Shown here piece by piece: positions 9,249 through 17,551 of a stretch of 64,000 nucleotides of DNA. The stretch spans positions 1-64,000 of the forward strand of contig CAZQVB010000009.1 of assembly GCA_964596645.1 (NCBI GenBank). Direction: 5' to 3'. The position numbers and the translations under genes were made by a program. The notes beneath the pieces are model-generated. The model did no database searches. It had not been told where the DNA came from and worked only from the letters and a program-made list of their open reading frames with translations. Source of the stretch: CAVQEK01 sp964596645 (GTDB lineage: Bacteria > Bacteroidota > Bacteroidia > Cytophagales > Cyclobacteriaceae). Numbering within the stretch: the stretch's first letter is position 1; each line of letters opens with the position of its first letter.

Positions 9249-10361
9249 TTAGTTTCGGAAGTATTTTCTAATGACCTCCCCAATGTAGCTCAGCTTGTCA
9301 GGGGTAAGGCCGGGGTGTATGGGCAAACTCAAGGTGGTGTTGCAGATGTGCTCACTGACGGGGAAGTCGCCTCTGCTATGGCCCAGGTATTGAAAGGCCG
9401 GCATCAGGTGCAGCGGCTGCTCATAATGAATTAGCGTTTGCACGCCCGCCTGCTCCAAAGCAGCCCTCAGCCCGTCCCTATGCTGTGTGCGCAGTGAAAA
9501 TATATGGTAGACATGACGCTCACCCTCTGCAGGTTCCGGCAAGATAAGGTCGCCCACTCCGTGCAGCATTTCAACGTATTGACGGGCATTGCGTATTCGT
9601 TCGCTATTCCACTTGTCGAGGTACTTCAACTTCACCGACAGTATAGCAGCGTGGAGCTCATCGAGTCGGGTGTTTACTCCGGCCAACTGCAGCTTGTGAT
9701 GTGAAATGCCGCCATAGTTGCGCAGCATACGCGCCTTGTTTGCCAGCGCATCGTCGTTGGTGCTGATGGCCCCTGCATCGCCCAGGGCGCCGAGATTTTT
9801 CACAGGATAGAAACTTGTGGCATTGATGCGGCCGGTGGTACCCGCTTTGATGCTGCCAATGGCTGTGCCATGTGCCTGCGCAAAATCTTCGATGAGGACG
9901 ATGCCGGCTGCGCTACACAAAGCCGATATCGCCACCACATCGAACGGGCGGCCATAGAGATGCACACCTATCACCGCTTTGGTCTTGCTGGTCAATGCAG
10001 CATTGATATACTCGGGCTGTACATTGGCCGTGGTGGGATCTACATCTACAAACACCGGAATGGCACCGGCATGGTGTACCGCCAGCCCAGTAGCGGCAAA
10101 GGTATGGGCAGGCACTATCACTTCGTCGCCCGGGCCTATGTCCAGGCATTTCAGTGACAGGTACAGCGCATCGAAACCGCTGCCTACGCCCACTACGTGC
10201 CGTACGCCGAGGTAATCGGCAAATTGCTGCTCGAAAGTCTGAAGATACTTCCCCAGAATATACCATTGGCTGCGATATACGGCTGCAAAGGTTTGAAGTA
10301 TCTCCGCTTCTACTTCACTGTGAATATGCGCGGTGGGGCTGTACGGAATGCGATGGCTCAT
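9249..10361 (-). CDS. DegT/DnrJ/EryC1/StrS family sugar aminotransferase
   Basis: This 370-residue PLP-dependent fold-type I aminotransferase belongs to the family that aminates nucleotide-linked 3- or 4-keto sugars for surface glycans. Visible landmarks are VGVGSGFDALYLSL (cofactor phosphate region, about 57-70), the Asp of LIEDFAQAHG near 159 and the Schiff-base Lys of FYPVKNLGALGD near 188. The length is normal. It starts 3 bp after the stop of the HAD gene, so the two form a tight pair. A sugar substrate such as a dTDP-3-keto-6-deoxyhexose is usual for the family, but nothing in the window supplies the sugar nucleotide, so specificity is open. Confidence 0.93.
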   Translation of the reverse strand: MSHRIPYSPTAHIHSEVEAEILQTFAAVYRSQWYILGKYLQTFEQQFADYLGVRHVVGVGSGFDALYLSLKCLDIGPGDEVIVPAHTFAATGLAVHHAGAIPVFVDVDPTTANVQPEYINAALTSKTKAVIGVHLYGRPFDVVAISALCSAAGIVLIEDFAQAHGTAIGSIKAGTTGRINATSFYPVKNLGALGDAGAISTNDDALANKARMLRNYGGISHHKLQLAGVNTRLDELHAAILSVKLKYLDKWNSERIRNARQYVEMLHGVGDLILPEPAEGERHVYHIFSLRTQHRDGLRAALEQAGVQTLIHYEQPLHLMPAFQYLGHSRGDFPVSEHICNTTLSLPIHPGLTPDKLSYIGEVIRKYFRN

Positions 10362-10364
10362 AGG

Positions 10365-10952
10365 CTAATGAAAATGGCAGAAATACGGGTGGTGCGCCAG
10401 CGAGAGCATAGGCCGGTCGCCTTTGGAATTGCCGTAGGCATAAATGTCCGGGTAGTCATCGGTAGACAACATGGCGCGGAGCCGGTGTACTTTTTCATCA
10501 CCATTGCAATTGGGGGTAGAAAACCCGCCCGTAGCTTTATTGTTGACAAAGGCCATTTCGGTACAAATCAATTCCAGCTCCTGTGCCTCCGCCCATGGCG
10601 ATAAATAAACATCCAGGGAGGCTGATATTACTACAACTCTGTGCCCCTCAGCCTGGTGCCAATGGATGCGCTCCCGCGCATTTTCTACTATGAGATCGGG
10701 CAATATTTCTTTAGCAAACTGCCGCCCCAACAGGCGCAGGTCTTTTTCAGTATACCCGGCAAACAAGTGGCGCATCACTTGTTCCTTGGCAATGCCACCA
10801 TTGCCCGTCACATATTTATGGTACACAATGGCCGGCGTAAAGCGGGCCATGACGGCATAATAGCGCCTTTCGCCCACGCTGTAGCGGATAAACTCAAGCA
10901 GAGAATCTTTTTTGGTGATGGTGCCGTCGAAATCAAATAAGGCCAATGCCAT
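10365..10952 (-). CDS. HAD-IB family phosphatase
   Basis: This 195-residue HAD-superfamily hydrolase has the catalytic loop DFDGT at residues 7-11 (nucleophile Asp7, acid Asp9). Motif II Ser/Thr is in VVISASLDVYL, and the metal Asp is in YGNSKGDRPML near the C-terminus. This is the SerB-like/IB arrangement with a helical cap. The relatives I know of are annotated as phosphoserine-phosphatase-like or as phosphatases of lipid and sugar phosphates. It stands directly upstream of the DegT aminotransferase on the same strand, with 3 bp between them. A joint role in making a surface sugar or lipid is an inference from that spacing. Confidence 0.88.
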   Translation of the reverse strand: MALALFDFDGTITKKDSLLEFIRYSVGERRYYAVMARFTPAIVYHKYVTGNGGIAKEQVMRHLFAGYTEKDLRLLGRQFAKEILPDLIVENARERIHWHQAEGHRVVVISASLDVYLSPWAEAQELELICTEMAFVNNKATGGFSTPNCNGDEKVHRLRAMLSTDDYPDIYAYGNSKGDRPMLSLAHHPYFCHFH

Positions 10953-10976
10953 AGCTGGAGGTTCAATATTTGTCTA

Positions 10977-11050
10977 TTAACGTTTAGTGTACGTGTAGTG
11001 CGGGATTAGGAGCGTTTCGCATTCGGATTGATCTTATGCTTTTTATTTTA
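10977..11050. repeat. Possible cassette-type repeat at the edge of the AT-rich island
   Basis: This non-coding stretch lies just after the 3' end of the AT-rich beta-lactamase-like gene. It opens with TTAACGTTTAGTGTACGTG and continues through a GC-rich TAGTGCGGGATTAGGAGCG block. Its composition differs sharply from the AT-rich bases after it. I recall similar AACGTTT...GTGCGGGATT strings recurring downstream of accessory genes in Bacteroidota. Only one copy is in this window, so calling it a repeat is inference. Confidence 0.3.
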
Positions 11051-11101
11051 ATTGTTTCATTTTAGTACTTTAATTCAACCACCTTTTTACATTGCTGGCA
11101 T

Positions 11102-12748
11102 TTAGTTTACTTTTTCAAACAATATGTCTTTCACAGTCCCTTCAGCGGCAACCACAAACGATATTATATTTCCATTTTTAGTTCGATTAAACGTATACTT
11201 AGTTCTTCTGTTCGCCCCAAATGTATCTTTCACACCTTCCTTAAGTCGGATGCCTGTATTATTTGGATAGCTTATCACTAAGTTGTTGTCTTCAATTGAA
11301 ATAGTATAAGTAACATTGAGTTCGTCTGAGTAATAGTTGCCTAAAAACTCACCTAGGTTTTGATCCGGAACTGATTCAAGCTCAATGGCCTCAAAATAGA
11401 AAATTGCGCCGCCAAAATCAACTAATAAATCTGCATCTGTTATTTCTTCAGTTTGAAAAGTATATACAGTTGAAGGATCATCAATCCGAACGAATGAATT
11501 AGCGCTTTTTGAGATCAAGGGAGTGGAATTTCTACCAAAACTACTGATAGCTCTTAATGTATCATTTTCAACGAAAATCTGCATTCTTAAGTCACTGTTT
11601 AATTCTTGATAGATGCCTTCGAATTTCTTTTGTTCCTTGTCATAATGCTTAAACTGCGTTTGTTGAGGACTCTTTACTGATGTTTCATCTATGAACAGAT
11701 TTAATATGTCATATGAAATATTTACTGCATTAATATATTCAGAGTTCGTATACACTATTACGGCCAATTTTTTCTCTGGAATACATATGAATTGTGAGCG
11801 CATACCTAAATCCCGACCGCTGTGATTATAAGTTGTAAATCCTTGGTAAGGTGAAATAAACATTCCTCTAGCGTGCTTCATAAGCTGTCCGTCGTTTAAT
11901 GTGTCTAATTCGGTAATGAAATCCGCTAAATAGGAGAAGTCATGATTTGGGTTCAAAAATATATTAGACCATTTTGCTAAATCTTGCACTGTGCTTCCCA
12001 TTCCACCTGCACCGATACAATGAGTTAAGGATTTGGGTTGTTGGTAGTGGCCATTCTCTTTGAAATAAGGATATGCTCTGTTTTCAATAATGTCTTCCAG
12101 GTTCTTGCTATAAAATGTTTTGTCCATTTTCAACGGTTCAAAGATTTCTTGCCTGGCAAAATCTTCAATTCTCATTTCTGAAACTCTTTCAATAATTAAT
12201 GCAAGCAACACATAATTGGTATTTGAATAAAGCATCTTTGCCCCTGGTACGTTATTTATGCCCTTTTGGCTGAACATAAGCTCTTGAATCATTTTATTTG
12301 TATAGCCTCGATGTTTGTAATCAAATCCCTGGAGATCAAGAAGTACGTTATGGTTTCGAATTCCACTTGTGTGATTCAAAAGATGTTTTATTTGTATGGT
12401 ATCCTTATAATTAGCTAATTCTGGAATATATTTTCTTACATTTTCATTAATCGATAATTTCCCTTTTTTTTCCAATATTCCTATACATGCTGATGTAAAC
12501 TGTTTAGTAATAGAAGCAAGTTCAAAAACCGTTGAATCATTAAAAGAAAGTCCATACTCTAAATTCATAGATCCCTTACTAGCATGATAAATGAGTTTTC
12601 CATTTTGTACAACCCCGACCGTTACACCAGGCTCTGATTCAGCGTTAACATGAGATTGTAGGATTTTGCTGATCTCCTCTTCAAAATCAGTTTGAGAAAA
12701 AGCAGTCGTACTGGTAAGAATTGAAATGATAATTAGTATGAGTTTCAT
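11102..12748 (-). CDS. Serine beta-lactamase-like hydrolase (class C / AmpC-type fold), secreted
   Basis: This 548-residue protein has a signal peptide (LIIISILTSTTAFSQ). A beta-lactamase/D-Ala-D-Ala-peptidase fold follows, with the SxxK motif S79-I-T-K82, the YxN motif Y174-S-N176 and an HSG box (NHSGRDLG, near 315) in place of KTG. About 200 further residues form an extra beta-rich C-terminal region, common in Bacteroidota members of this group. Such proteins are mostly esterases or peptidases rather than true drug-resistance lactamases, and the sequence does not tell which. Codon use and base composition are clearly more AT-rich than in the flanking genes, so recent acquisition is likely. 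No partner genes are adjacent. Confidence 0.88.
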   Translation of the reverse strand: MKLILIIISILTSTTAFSQTDFEEEISKILQSHVNAESEPGVTVGVVQNGKLIYHASKGSMNLEYGLSFNDSTVFELASITKQFTSACIGILEKKGKLSINENVRKYIPELANYKDTIQIKHLLNHTSGIRNHNVLLDLQGFDYKHRGYTNKMIQELMFSQKGINNVPGAKMLYSNTNYVLLALIIERVSEMRIEDFARQEIFEPLKMDKTFYSKNLEDIIENRAYPYFKENGHYQQPKSLTHCIGAGGMGSTVQDLAKWSNIFLNPNHDFSYLADFITELDTLNDGQLMKHARGMFISPYQGFTTYNHSGRDLGMRSQFICIPEKKLAVIVYTNSEYINAVNISYDILNLFIDETSVKSPQQTQFKHYDKEQKKFEGIYQELNSDLRMQIFVENDTLRAISSFGRNSTPLISKSANSFVRIDDPSTVYTFQTEEITDADLLVDFGGAIFYFEAIELESVPDQNLGEFLGNYYSDELNVTYTISIEDNNLVISYPNNTGIRLKEGVKDTFGANRRTKYTFNRTKNGNIISFVVAAEGTVKDILFEKVN

Positions 12749-12817
12749 AATTTCTAAAGTTGAGTGATATCGTTTTGATAGATGGTGCCAACTGTGTGCC
12801 TGATCAGGCCATACTCT

Positions 12818-13891
12818 CTACAATCGCACCACTTCCCCCGTTCTATACGACTCGTCGGCGGCCAGCACTATGCGCAGGCTATTGATGGCATCGTGCCAGT
12901 GGTGGGTCAGGTCGGTTTGGTTACGAATGGCGTTTAGAAAAAATTCCTGCTCCAGATCGCACAAGCCCTGGTGATCGGGCTCGCTTTCCGTATTGATCAG
13001 TTCATCATGCTGTACAAATTGTCCTTGCTCATTCTGCTGCGCATGATGCAACTTCAGTTGGCTGGTCTTGGTGTGGGCATCAATGTGATCTGTGCCTTCA
13101 GACGATGGAATGGCGGAGTCAACTATACTCACTGAACCATTCGGTCCGATCACATCTTTCACAAAATAGGCTGTGTCGCTGATCATCGGCCCCCAGCCGG
13201 CTTCATACCATCCTATGGAGCCATCATCGAACCGCACCTGCAACTGGCCGTAGTTGTACATTTTCTCAGAAATTTCCGGGCTCAGTCGGGCTCCAATGGT
13301 ATGTACGGCTACAGGTTTGGCTCGCGTCATCTGGCACATTATATCCACGTAGTGCACACCGCAGTCAACGATGGGCGACATGGTTTCCATGAGCTTTTTA
13401 TGCGTTTTCCAGGTATTGCCGTGGCTTTGCTGGTTTAGGTTCATACGCATCACCAGCGGCTTGCCCAATGTATGGCTTATCTCTATCAATTTTTTCCAAG
13501 ATGGGTGTACACGCAAAATATACCCGACCACCAACTGCCGCTGCAATGCCCTGGCTGTTTCAACTATTGCTTCTGCATCGGCTACATTAGGCGCCAAAGG
13601 TTTTTCAAGAAACACATGGGCACCAGCTTGCATGCACTGTATGGCATAAGTGGCATGGCTGTCGGGGTATGTACACACAGCGACGGCCTGGGGCTTTATG
13701 GCCGCAAGCGCAGTAGACAGGTTGTCGAACTGCCGTATACCGCCCAGCTCATGTGCCAGGTTGGCGCGGTTTTGGGCATTGCGGTCCACCAGCCCGGCCA
13801 GTTCATATCCGCTGAGGTTATGGTAAGCCCTGGCATGTGAAGTGCCCATGTTGCCACAACCCACTACGATTACACTTATGCTTTCATTCAT
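12818..13891 (-). CDS. Gfo/Idh/MocA family NAD(P)-dependent oxidoreductase
   Basis: This 357-residue dehydrogenase has an N-terminal Rossmann motif, VVGCGNMGTSHARA, and the family's EKPLA motif around residue 95, which holds the catalytic Lys. The C-terminal domain is an alpha/beta dimerisation sheet. The frame stays open upstream to 14014, but the 41 extra residues do not resemble the family. The Met of MNESISVIVVG at 13891 puts the Rossmann strand at the expected place, so I chose it. Members oxidise or isomerise sugars, inositols and sugar nucleotides. It is divergent from the GH140 gene, which makes a carbohydrate role plausible but unproven. Confidence 0.9.
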   Translation of the reverse strand: MNESISVIVVGCGNMGTSHARAYHNLSGYELAGLVDRNAQNRANLAHELGGIRQFDNLSTALAAIKPQAVAVCTYPDSHATYAIQCMQAGAHVFLEKPLAPNVADAEAIVETARALQRQLVVGYILRVHPSWKKLIEISHTLGKPLVMRMNLNQQSHGNTWKTHKKLMETMSPIVDCGVHYVDIMCQMTRAKPVAVHTIGARLSPEISEKMYNYGQLQVRFDDGSIGWYEAGWGPMISDTAYFVKDVIGPNGSVSIVDSAIPSSEGTDHIDAHTKTSQLKLHHAQQNEQGQFVQHDELINTESEPDHQGLCDLEQEFFLNAIRNQTDLTHHWHDAINSLRIVLAADESYRTGEVVRL

Positions 13892-14065
13892 GCTTCTGCT
13901 GTTCACATAAAAAAGGTAAAATAAGTAAGGCCCATTAGAAAAACATAGCCAGCGCATGAATAAAGCCAATGGCCGGGAATCATTCAGACAGTGCAAAGCT
14001 GTGTATAGTTTCATATTTGCCTATATATTTATGCACTCTTTACCACCCATCAAAACACCGGCCCT

Positions 14066-15406
14066 ATGGCATTTAAAGCTATTTTTTTCACCCTTTTCAT
14101 AGCGTCTTTCAGCGCAGGAGCACAGCCTTTGGTTGTAAGTGCAGATGATCGCTACATAGAAACAGAGGACGGTAAACCCTTCTTTTGGCTGGGCGATACA
14201 GCCTGGGAGCTTTTTCACCGACTCGATCGCGAAGAATCGAAACATTATTTAAAAAACCGCGCCGACAAAGGCTTTACGGTGATACAGGCCGTGGTGCTCG
14301 CTGAACTGGAAGGACTCACTACAGGCAACGCCGATGGTGAGGTACCACTTCTGGGGCAGGATCCTGCACGACCCAATGAAGCTTATTTCGAGCATATAGA
14401 TGATGTGGTCAATATGGCTGACTCGCTGGGCTTGTACATTGGCATGCTTCCTACTTGGGGCGATAAGTTCAATAAGCGCTGGGGAGTGGGGCCGGAAGTT
14501 TTTACTGCTGACAATGCCTATACTTTTGGCAAATTTCTGAGCAACCGGTATGCAGACAAGCCCATCGTATGGATTCTGGGCGGTGATAGAATACCTGAAG
14601 AACAGGACGACTTTGATATAATAAACGCCATGGCCAAAGGCATACGGGAAGGCCGTGGTGGCCATCACCTGATGGCTTATCATCCCATGGGGGGCCGCAG
14701 TTCTGCAGAATTTTTTCACGATGCTGCCTGGCTCGATGTGAATATGTTTCAGTCGGGTCATGGCGATCTGGACAACCAGAATTATAAAAAAACCCTGCAC
14801 GACTACGCGCTAAAACCTACTAAGCCCGTGATAGATGCTGAACCCGGCTACGAAGACCATCCCATCAACTGGAAAGCTGCCAATGGCTGGCTGGGTGCTT
14901 TTGAGAGCAGAAGAGCGGGATATTGGTCTATGTTGGCAGGCGCTTTTGGCCACACCTATGGCAATCATAATGTTTGGCAAATGTGGCAGCCAGGCCGTAC
15001 GCCTATATCGCAGGCGCGTACGCCGTGGCGGCAATCCCTCGATCAGCCAGGGGCCTTTCAGGCTGGCTATATGCAGCATTTTTTTGAGAACATCGAGTGG
15101 CAAGACCTGCAACCGCAGCAGGATAAACTGGTGGATGGGCCAAACGCAGCAGGTAAAGATGTACTGGTGGCTGCAGCCCCAGATGCCACACTGCTGGTGG
15201 CTTACACGCCCTACGGCAGCAATTTCACGCTCAACCTGAGCGGGTTTGGCAGCAAAACGAATGCGAGCTGGTTCAATCCTAGAAATAACACGTACCTACC
15301 TTTAGGCCCGATACCGTCTGGTGATAAGCACACATTTGATCCGCCCGCCGATGAGATGAGGGGCAACGATTGGGTGCTTCTGCTGCAAAAAAATAATAAT
15401 GATTGA
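14066..15406 (+). CDS. GH140-type glycoside hydrolase (DUF4038, apiosidase-like), secreted
   Basis: This 446-residue protein has a signal peptide (AFKAIFFTLFIASFSAGAQ). A (beta/alpha)8 DUF4038 domain follows: FFWLGDTAWELFHRL, then HYLKNRADKGFTVIQAVVLA, PTWGDKFN, VWILGGDR and the acidic PVIDAEPGYE. The last 90 or so residues match the collagen-binding-like beta-sandwich that normally closes these enzymes (NASWFNPRNNTYLPLG). The characterised GH140 enzyme removes apiose from rhamnogalacturonan II side chains (family knowledge), so a plant or algal pectin substrate is possible. No SusC/SusD pair or other pectin genes flank it here. Its stop is 8 bp from the convergent lipA. Confidence 0.88.
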   Translation: MAFKAIFFTLFIASFSAGAQPLVVSADDRYIETEDGKPFFWLGDTAWELFHRLDREESKHYLKNRADKGFTVIQAVVLAELEGLTTGNADGEVPLLGQDPARPNEAYFEHIDDVVNMADSLGLYIGMLPTWGDKFNKRWGVGPEVFTADNAYTFGKFLSNRYADKPIVWILGGDRIPEEQDDFDIINAMAKGIREGRGGHHLMAYHPMGGRSSAEFFHDAAWLDVNMFQSGHGDLDNQNYKKTLHDYALKPTKPVIDAEPGYEDHPINWKAANGWLGAFESRRAGYWSMLAGAFGHTYGNHNVWQMWQPGRTPISQARTPWRQSLDQPGAFQAGYMQHFFENIEWQDLQPQQDKLVDGPNAAGKDVLVAAAPDATLLVAYTPYGSNFTLNLSGFGSKTNASWFNPRNNTYLPLGPIPSGDKHTFDPPADEMRGNDWVLLLQKNNND

Positions 15407-15413
15407 AGTAGAA

Positions 15414-16295
15414 CTATACGTGCACGTGACGCTCGGCGTGGTATGAGGAACGCACCAAAGGCCCGGATTCTACGTATTTAATGCCCCGCCTCTCGCCTTC
15501 TTCCTTAAAATGGGCAAACTTATCGGGGTGCACGAACTCTGCTACTTCCAGGTGCATCTTGGTAGGCTGCAAATATTGCCCAAGCGTCAGAATGTCAAGG
15601 CCTACACCGGCCAGGTCGTCCATGGCTTTGTATACTTCGTCGTCCGACTCGCCCAACCCCAGCATAATGCCTGATTTGCTGCGTTTGCCAAACTCTTTGA
15701 TGCGCTTCAACTCTTCGAGGCTGCGCGCATACTTGGCTTGCGGGCGCACCGGCCTATAGAGTCTTTCTACTGTTTCCATATTGTGCGATACCACCTCCTG
15801 TCCACCGCTGATCATGCGATAGAGGGCGTCCCAATTGTTTTTTACATCAGGAATTAACGTTTCTATGGTGGTTTCAGGGCTCAGTTGCTTGGTTAGTACC
15901 ACCGTCTGGTACCAGATTTCTGCTCCGCGGTCTTTTAGCTCGTCCCTGTTTACAGAAGTGATAACGGCATGCTTTACGCCCATCAGCTTGATGGCCTGGG
16001 CTACACGATTTGGCTCTTCGGCATCATACTCGGGTGGGCGGCCGGTGGCCACCGCGCAGAATGTACAGCTGCGCGTACATACATTGCCGAGTATCATAAA
16101 AGTTGCCGTACCATTGCCCCAGCACTCGCCCATATTCGGGCAGCTTCCACTTTCGCATATGGTGTGGAGCTTGTACTGGTCTACGATATCACGCACTTTG
16201 AGGTACTCTTTGCCAACAGGCAACTTCACGCGCAGCCACGAAGGCTTTTTCTTGCGCTCGGTTTGTGCCTGAGTTACCACTGGAAGTTCTATCAT
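15414..16295 (-). CDS. lipA: Lipoyl synthase
   Basis: This 293-residue radical-SAM enzyme inserts two sulfurs into protein-bound octanoyl groups to make lipoyl cofactors for 2-oxoacid dehydrogenases and the glycine cleavage system. It shows both required cluster motifs. The auxiliary cluster cysteines are C47, C52 and C58 in CESGSCPNMGECW, and the SAM cluster is C73, C77 and C80 in CTRSCTFC. The conserved near-C-terminal VRSSYHAE supplies the serine ligand (RSSY). Length and order are normal, and I see nothing odd in it. Confidence 0.98.
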   Translation of the reverse strand: MIELPVVTQAQTERKKKPSWLRVKLPVGKEYLKVRDIVDQYKLHTICESGSCPNMGECWGNGTATFMILGNVCTRSCTFCAVATGRPPEYDAEEPNRVAQAIKLMGVKHAVITSVNRDELKDRGAEIWYQTVVLTKQLSPETTIETLIPDVKNNWDALYRMISGGQEVVSHNMETVERLYRPVRPQAKYARSLEELKRIKEFGKRSKSGIMLGLGESDDEVYKAMDDLAGVGLDILTLGQYLQPTKMHLEVAEFVHPDKFAHFKEEGERRGIKYVESGPLVRSSYHAERHVHV

Positions 16296-16352
16296 AGCCG
16301 CTTTATTTGCCTTTGTGCAAAATTATCATTGATGTATGCAAAACCCAAACGA

Positions 16353-17099
16353 TCACTTACGCGATCCATAGAAGAGGGTGACGTAGGCGGAGGGGAAAAA
16401 ACTAAAGTTGTCGGCGGTGGGCATTAGAATGATTTGCCTTGTGAAAAGATCGGCCTGAAAACCCACTTCCAGACCTACAACATTGGAGCGAAAAGTGCCA
16501 AACTCAAAGGCCACACCCGCCTTTACATTCAGCCCGGGCACGATGGCCGATTCAAAAACGCCTTGAAGGAAGTTGCCACTGCCTACTATGTTGTTGATGT
16601 TCCCCCCTTGCAAATGCTTATCCGGATCGAAGGGTTCTTTTATGGTGTAGCCATCACTGGATCGATACTCTATGTAATAAGGAGCCTCGAAGCCAAGCGT
16701 GGGGCCTATGGCACCGACGGCATTTACCTGCACGCCCTGCTGAGAAGCTTTCCTAAACAGAATAGCTTCGCGATAGTAAGAGAAGCGCATGCTGTACAAG
16801 TAATTTTCTTTTCCTAAAATGAATGAGTTGCCTGCGCCAGTATATTCCTTTTTTTCCTGAGGGTGCTTTACGTTCACCAGCTCCAAGCCATATCCGTGAA
16901 AGATGTTGTCCTTGAGTACGCGGTTGTATTTGAACATGCCCCCGCCGATTAGGCCACTATTGGTGGCTTTGGTAATGCCCCAAATAAATTCCCGTGAATA
17001 TTCATAATCGCCCCCTTGCTGCTGAGCAAAGGCCGGGTACGACAGCATGCCTGTAAAGAAAGCAAGGATTACAAAACGGGAAATGGATAATTTGAACAT
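16353..17099 (-). CDS. Predicted outer-membrane beta-barrel protein, unknown function
   Basis: This 248-residue protein has a signal peptide ending near PAFAQ and then alternating hydrophobic/polar strands with aromatic girdles (LYSMRFSYYREAILF, YVTLFYGSRK at the very C-terminus). The last residue pattern resembles an outer-membrane barrel closing strand. I do not recognise a named family. It lies 94 bp downstream of ytxJ on the same strand and could share a transcript with ytxJ and the 26-residue-repeat protein. A porin-like or structural envelope role is only a guess from the fold pattern. Confidence 0.7.
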   Translation of the reverse strand: MFKLSISRFVILAFFTGMLSYPAFAQQQGGDYEYSREFIWGITKATNSGLIGGGMFKYNRVLKDNIFHGYGLELVNVKHPQEKKEYTGAGNSFILGKENYLYSMRFSYYREAILFRKASQQGVQVNAVGAIGPTLGFEAPYYIEYRSSDGYTIKEPFDPDKHLQGGNINNIVGSGNFLQGVFESAIVPGLNVKAGVAFEFGTFRSNVVGLEVGFQADLFTRQIILMPTADNFSFFPSAYVTLFYGSRK

Positions 17100-17193
17100 C
17101 AGAAGCGAATACCGTGAAACCTAAAACCTAACCACACTGCTGCTAAAGATAACTCTAATGACCGGCTTTGCGTATGCGGCCAATCGGAATATT

Positions 17194-17550
17194 TCAGGCT
17201 GTACGGCTTTTGTGCGACAAATAGGGCGTTATCCTCTCCCATCCAACATCATAATGTGAGTTGTGGAAAATCACCTTTCCATCTTTGATCAACAGCATCT
17301 GCGGGGATTGATGCCGTACGCCCATCACATCGGCAATGTGCCGCGACAAGGTGCGCGACTGCAGCACGTCAATGTAATACAGATCGATCTGATTGCCGAG
17401 CTGCTCGGAAAAGCCCGACTCCAGTCGCTCCAGCGCAGCAGCACTTATACCACAGGTTGGGCTATGCTTATACAGCACGACGTTTACCTTATACGACTCG
17501 TCGAGCGCATGCTTGAATTGTTCTTCAGATTCTATAGTGTTCCACATCAT
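17194..17550 (-). CDS. ytxJ: YtxJ-type monothiol bacilliredoxin-like protein
   Basis: This 118-residue thioredoxin-fold protein has the active-site string HSPTCGIS, with a single Cys at the N-terminus of the helix. This is the layout of YtxJ, annotated as a bacillithiol-system redox protein that may reduce mixed disulfides. The cis-Pro loop is seen at RHQSPQMLLIKDGK. The frame runs open up to 17601, inside the upstream gene. I chose the ATG at 17550 because it follows the upstream stop by one base (TAATATG) and a GGTGG sits just before. A second ATG at 17547 is equally possible. The one-base spacing implies translational coupling with the repeat protein. Confidence 0.88.
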   Translation of the reverse strand: MMWNTIESEEQFKHALDESYKVNVVLYKHSPTCGISAAALERLESGFSEQLGNQIDLYYIDVLQSRTLSRHIADVMGVRHQSPQMLLIKDGKVIFHNSHYDVGWERITPYLSHKSRTA

Positions 17551-17551
17551 A

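Noticed and set aside
13892..14014. N-terminal extension of the Gfo/Idh gene
   Set aside because: The 41 extra residues lack family similarity, and the Met at 13891 puts the Rossmann motif at the normal place.
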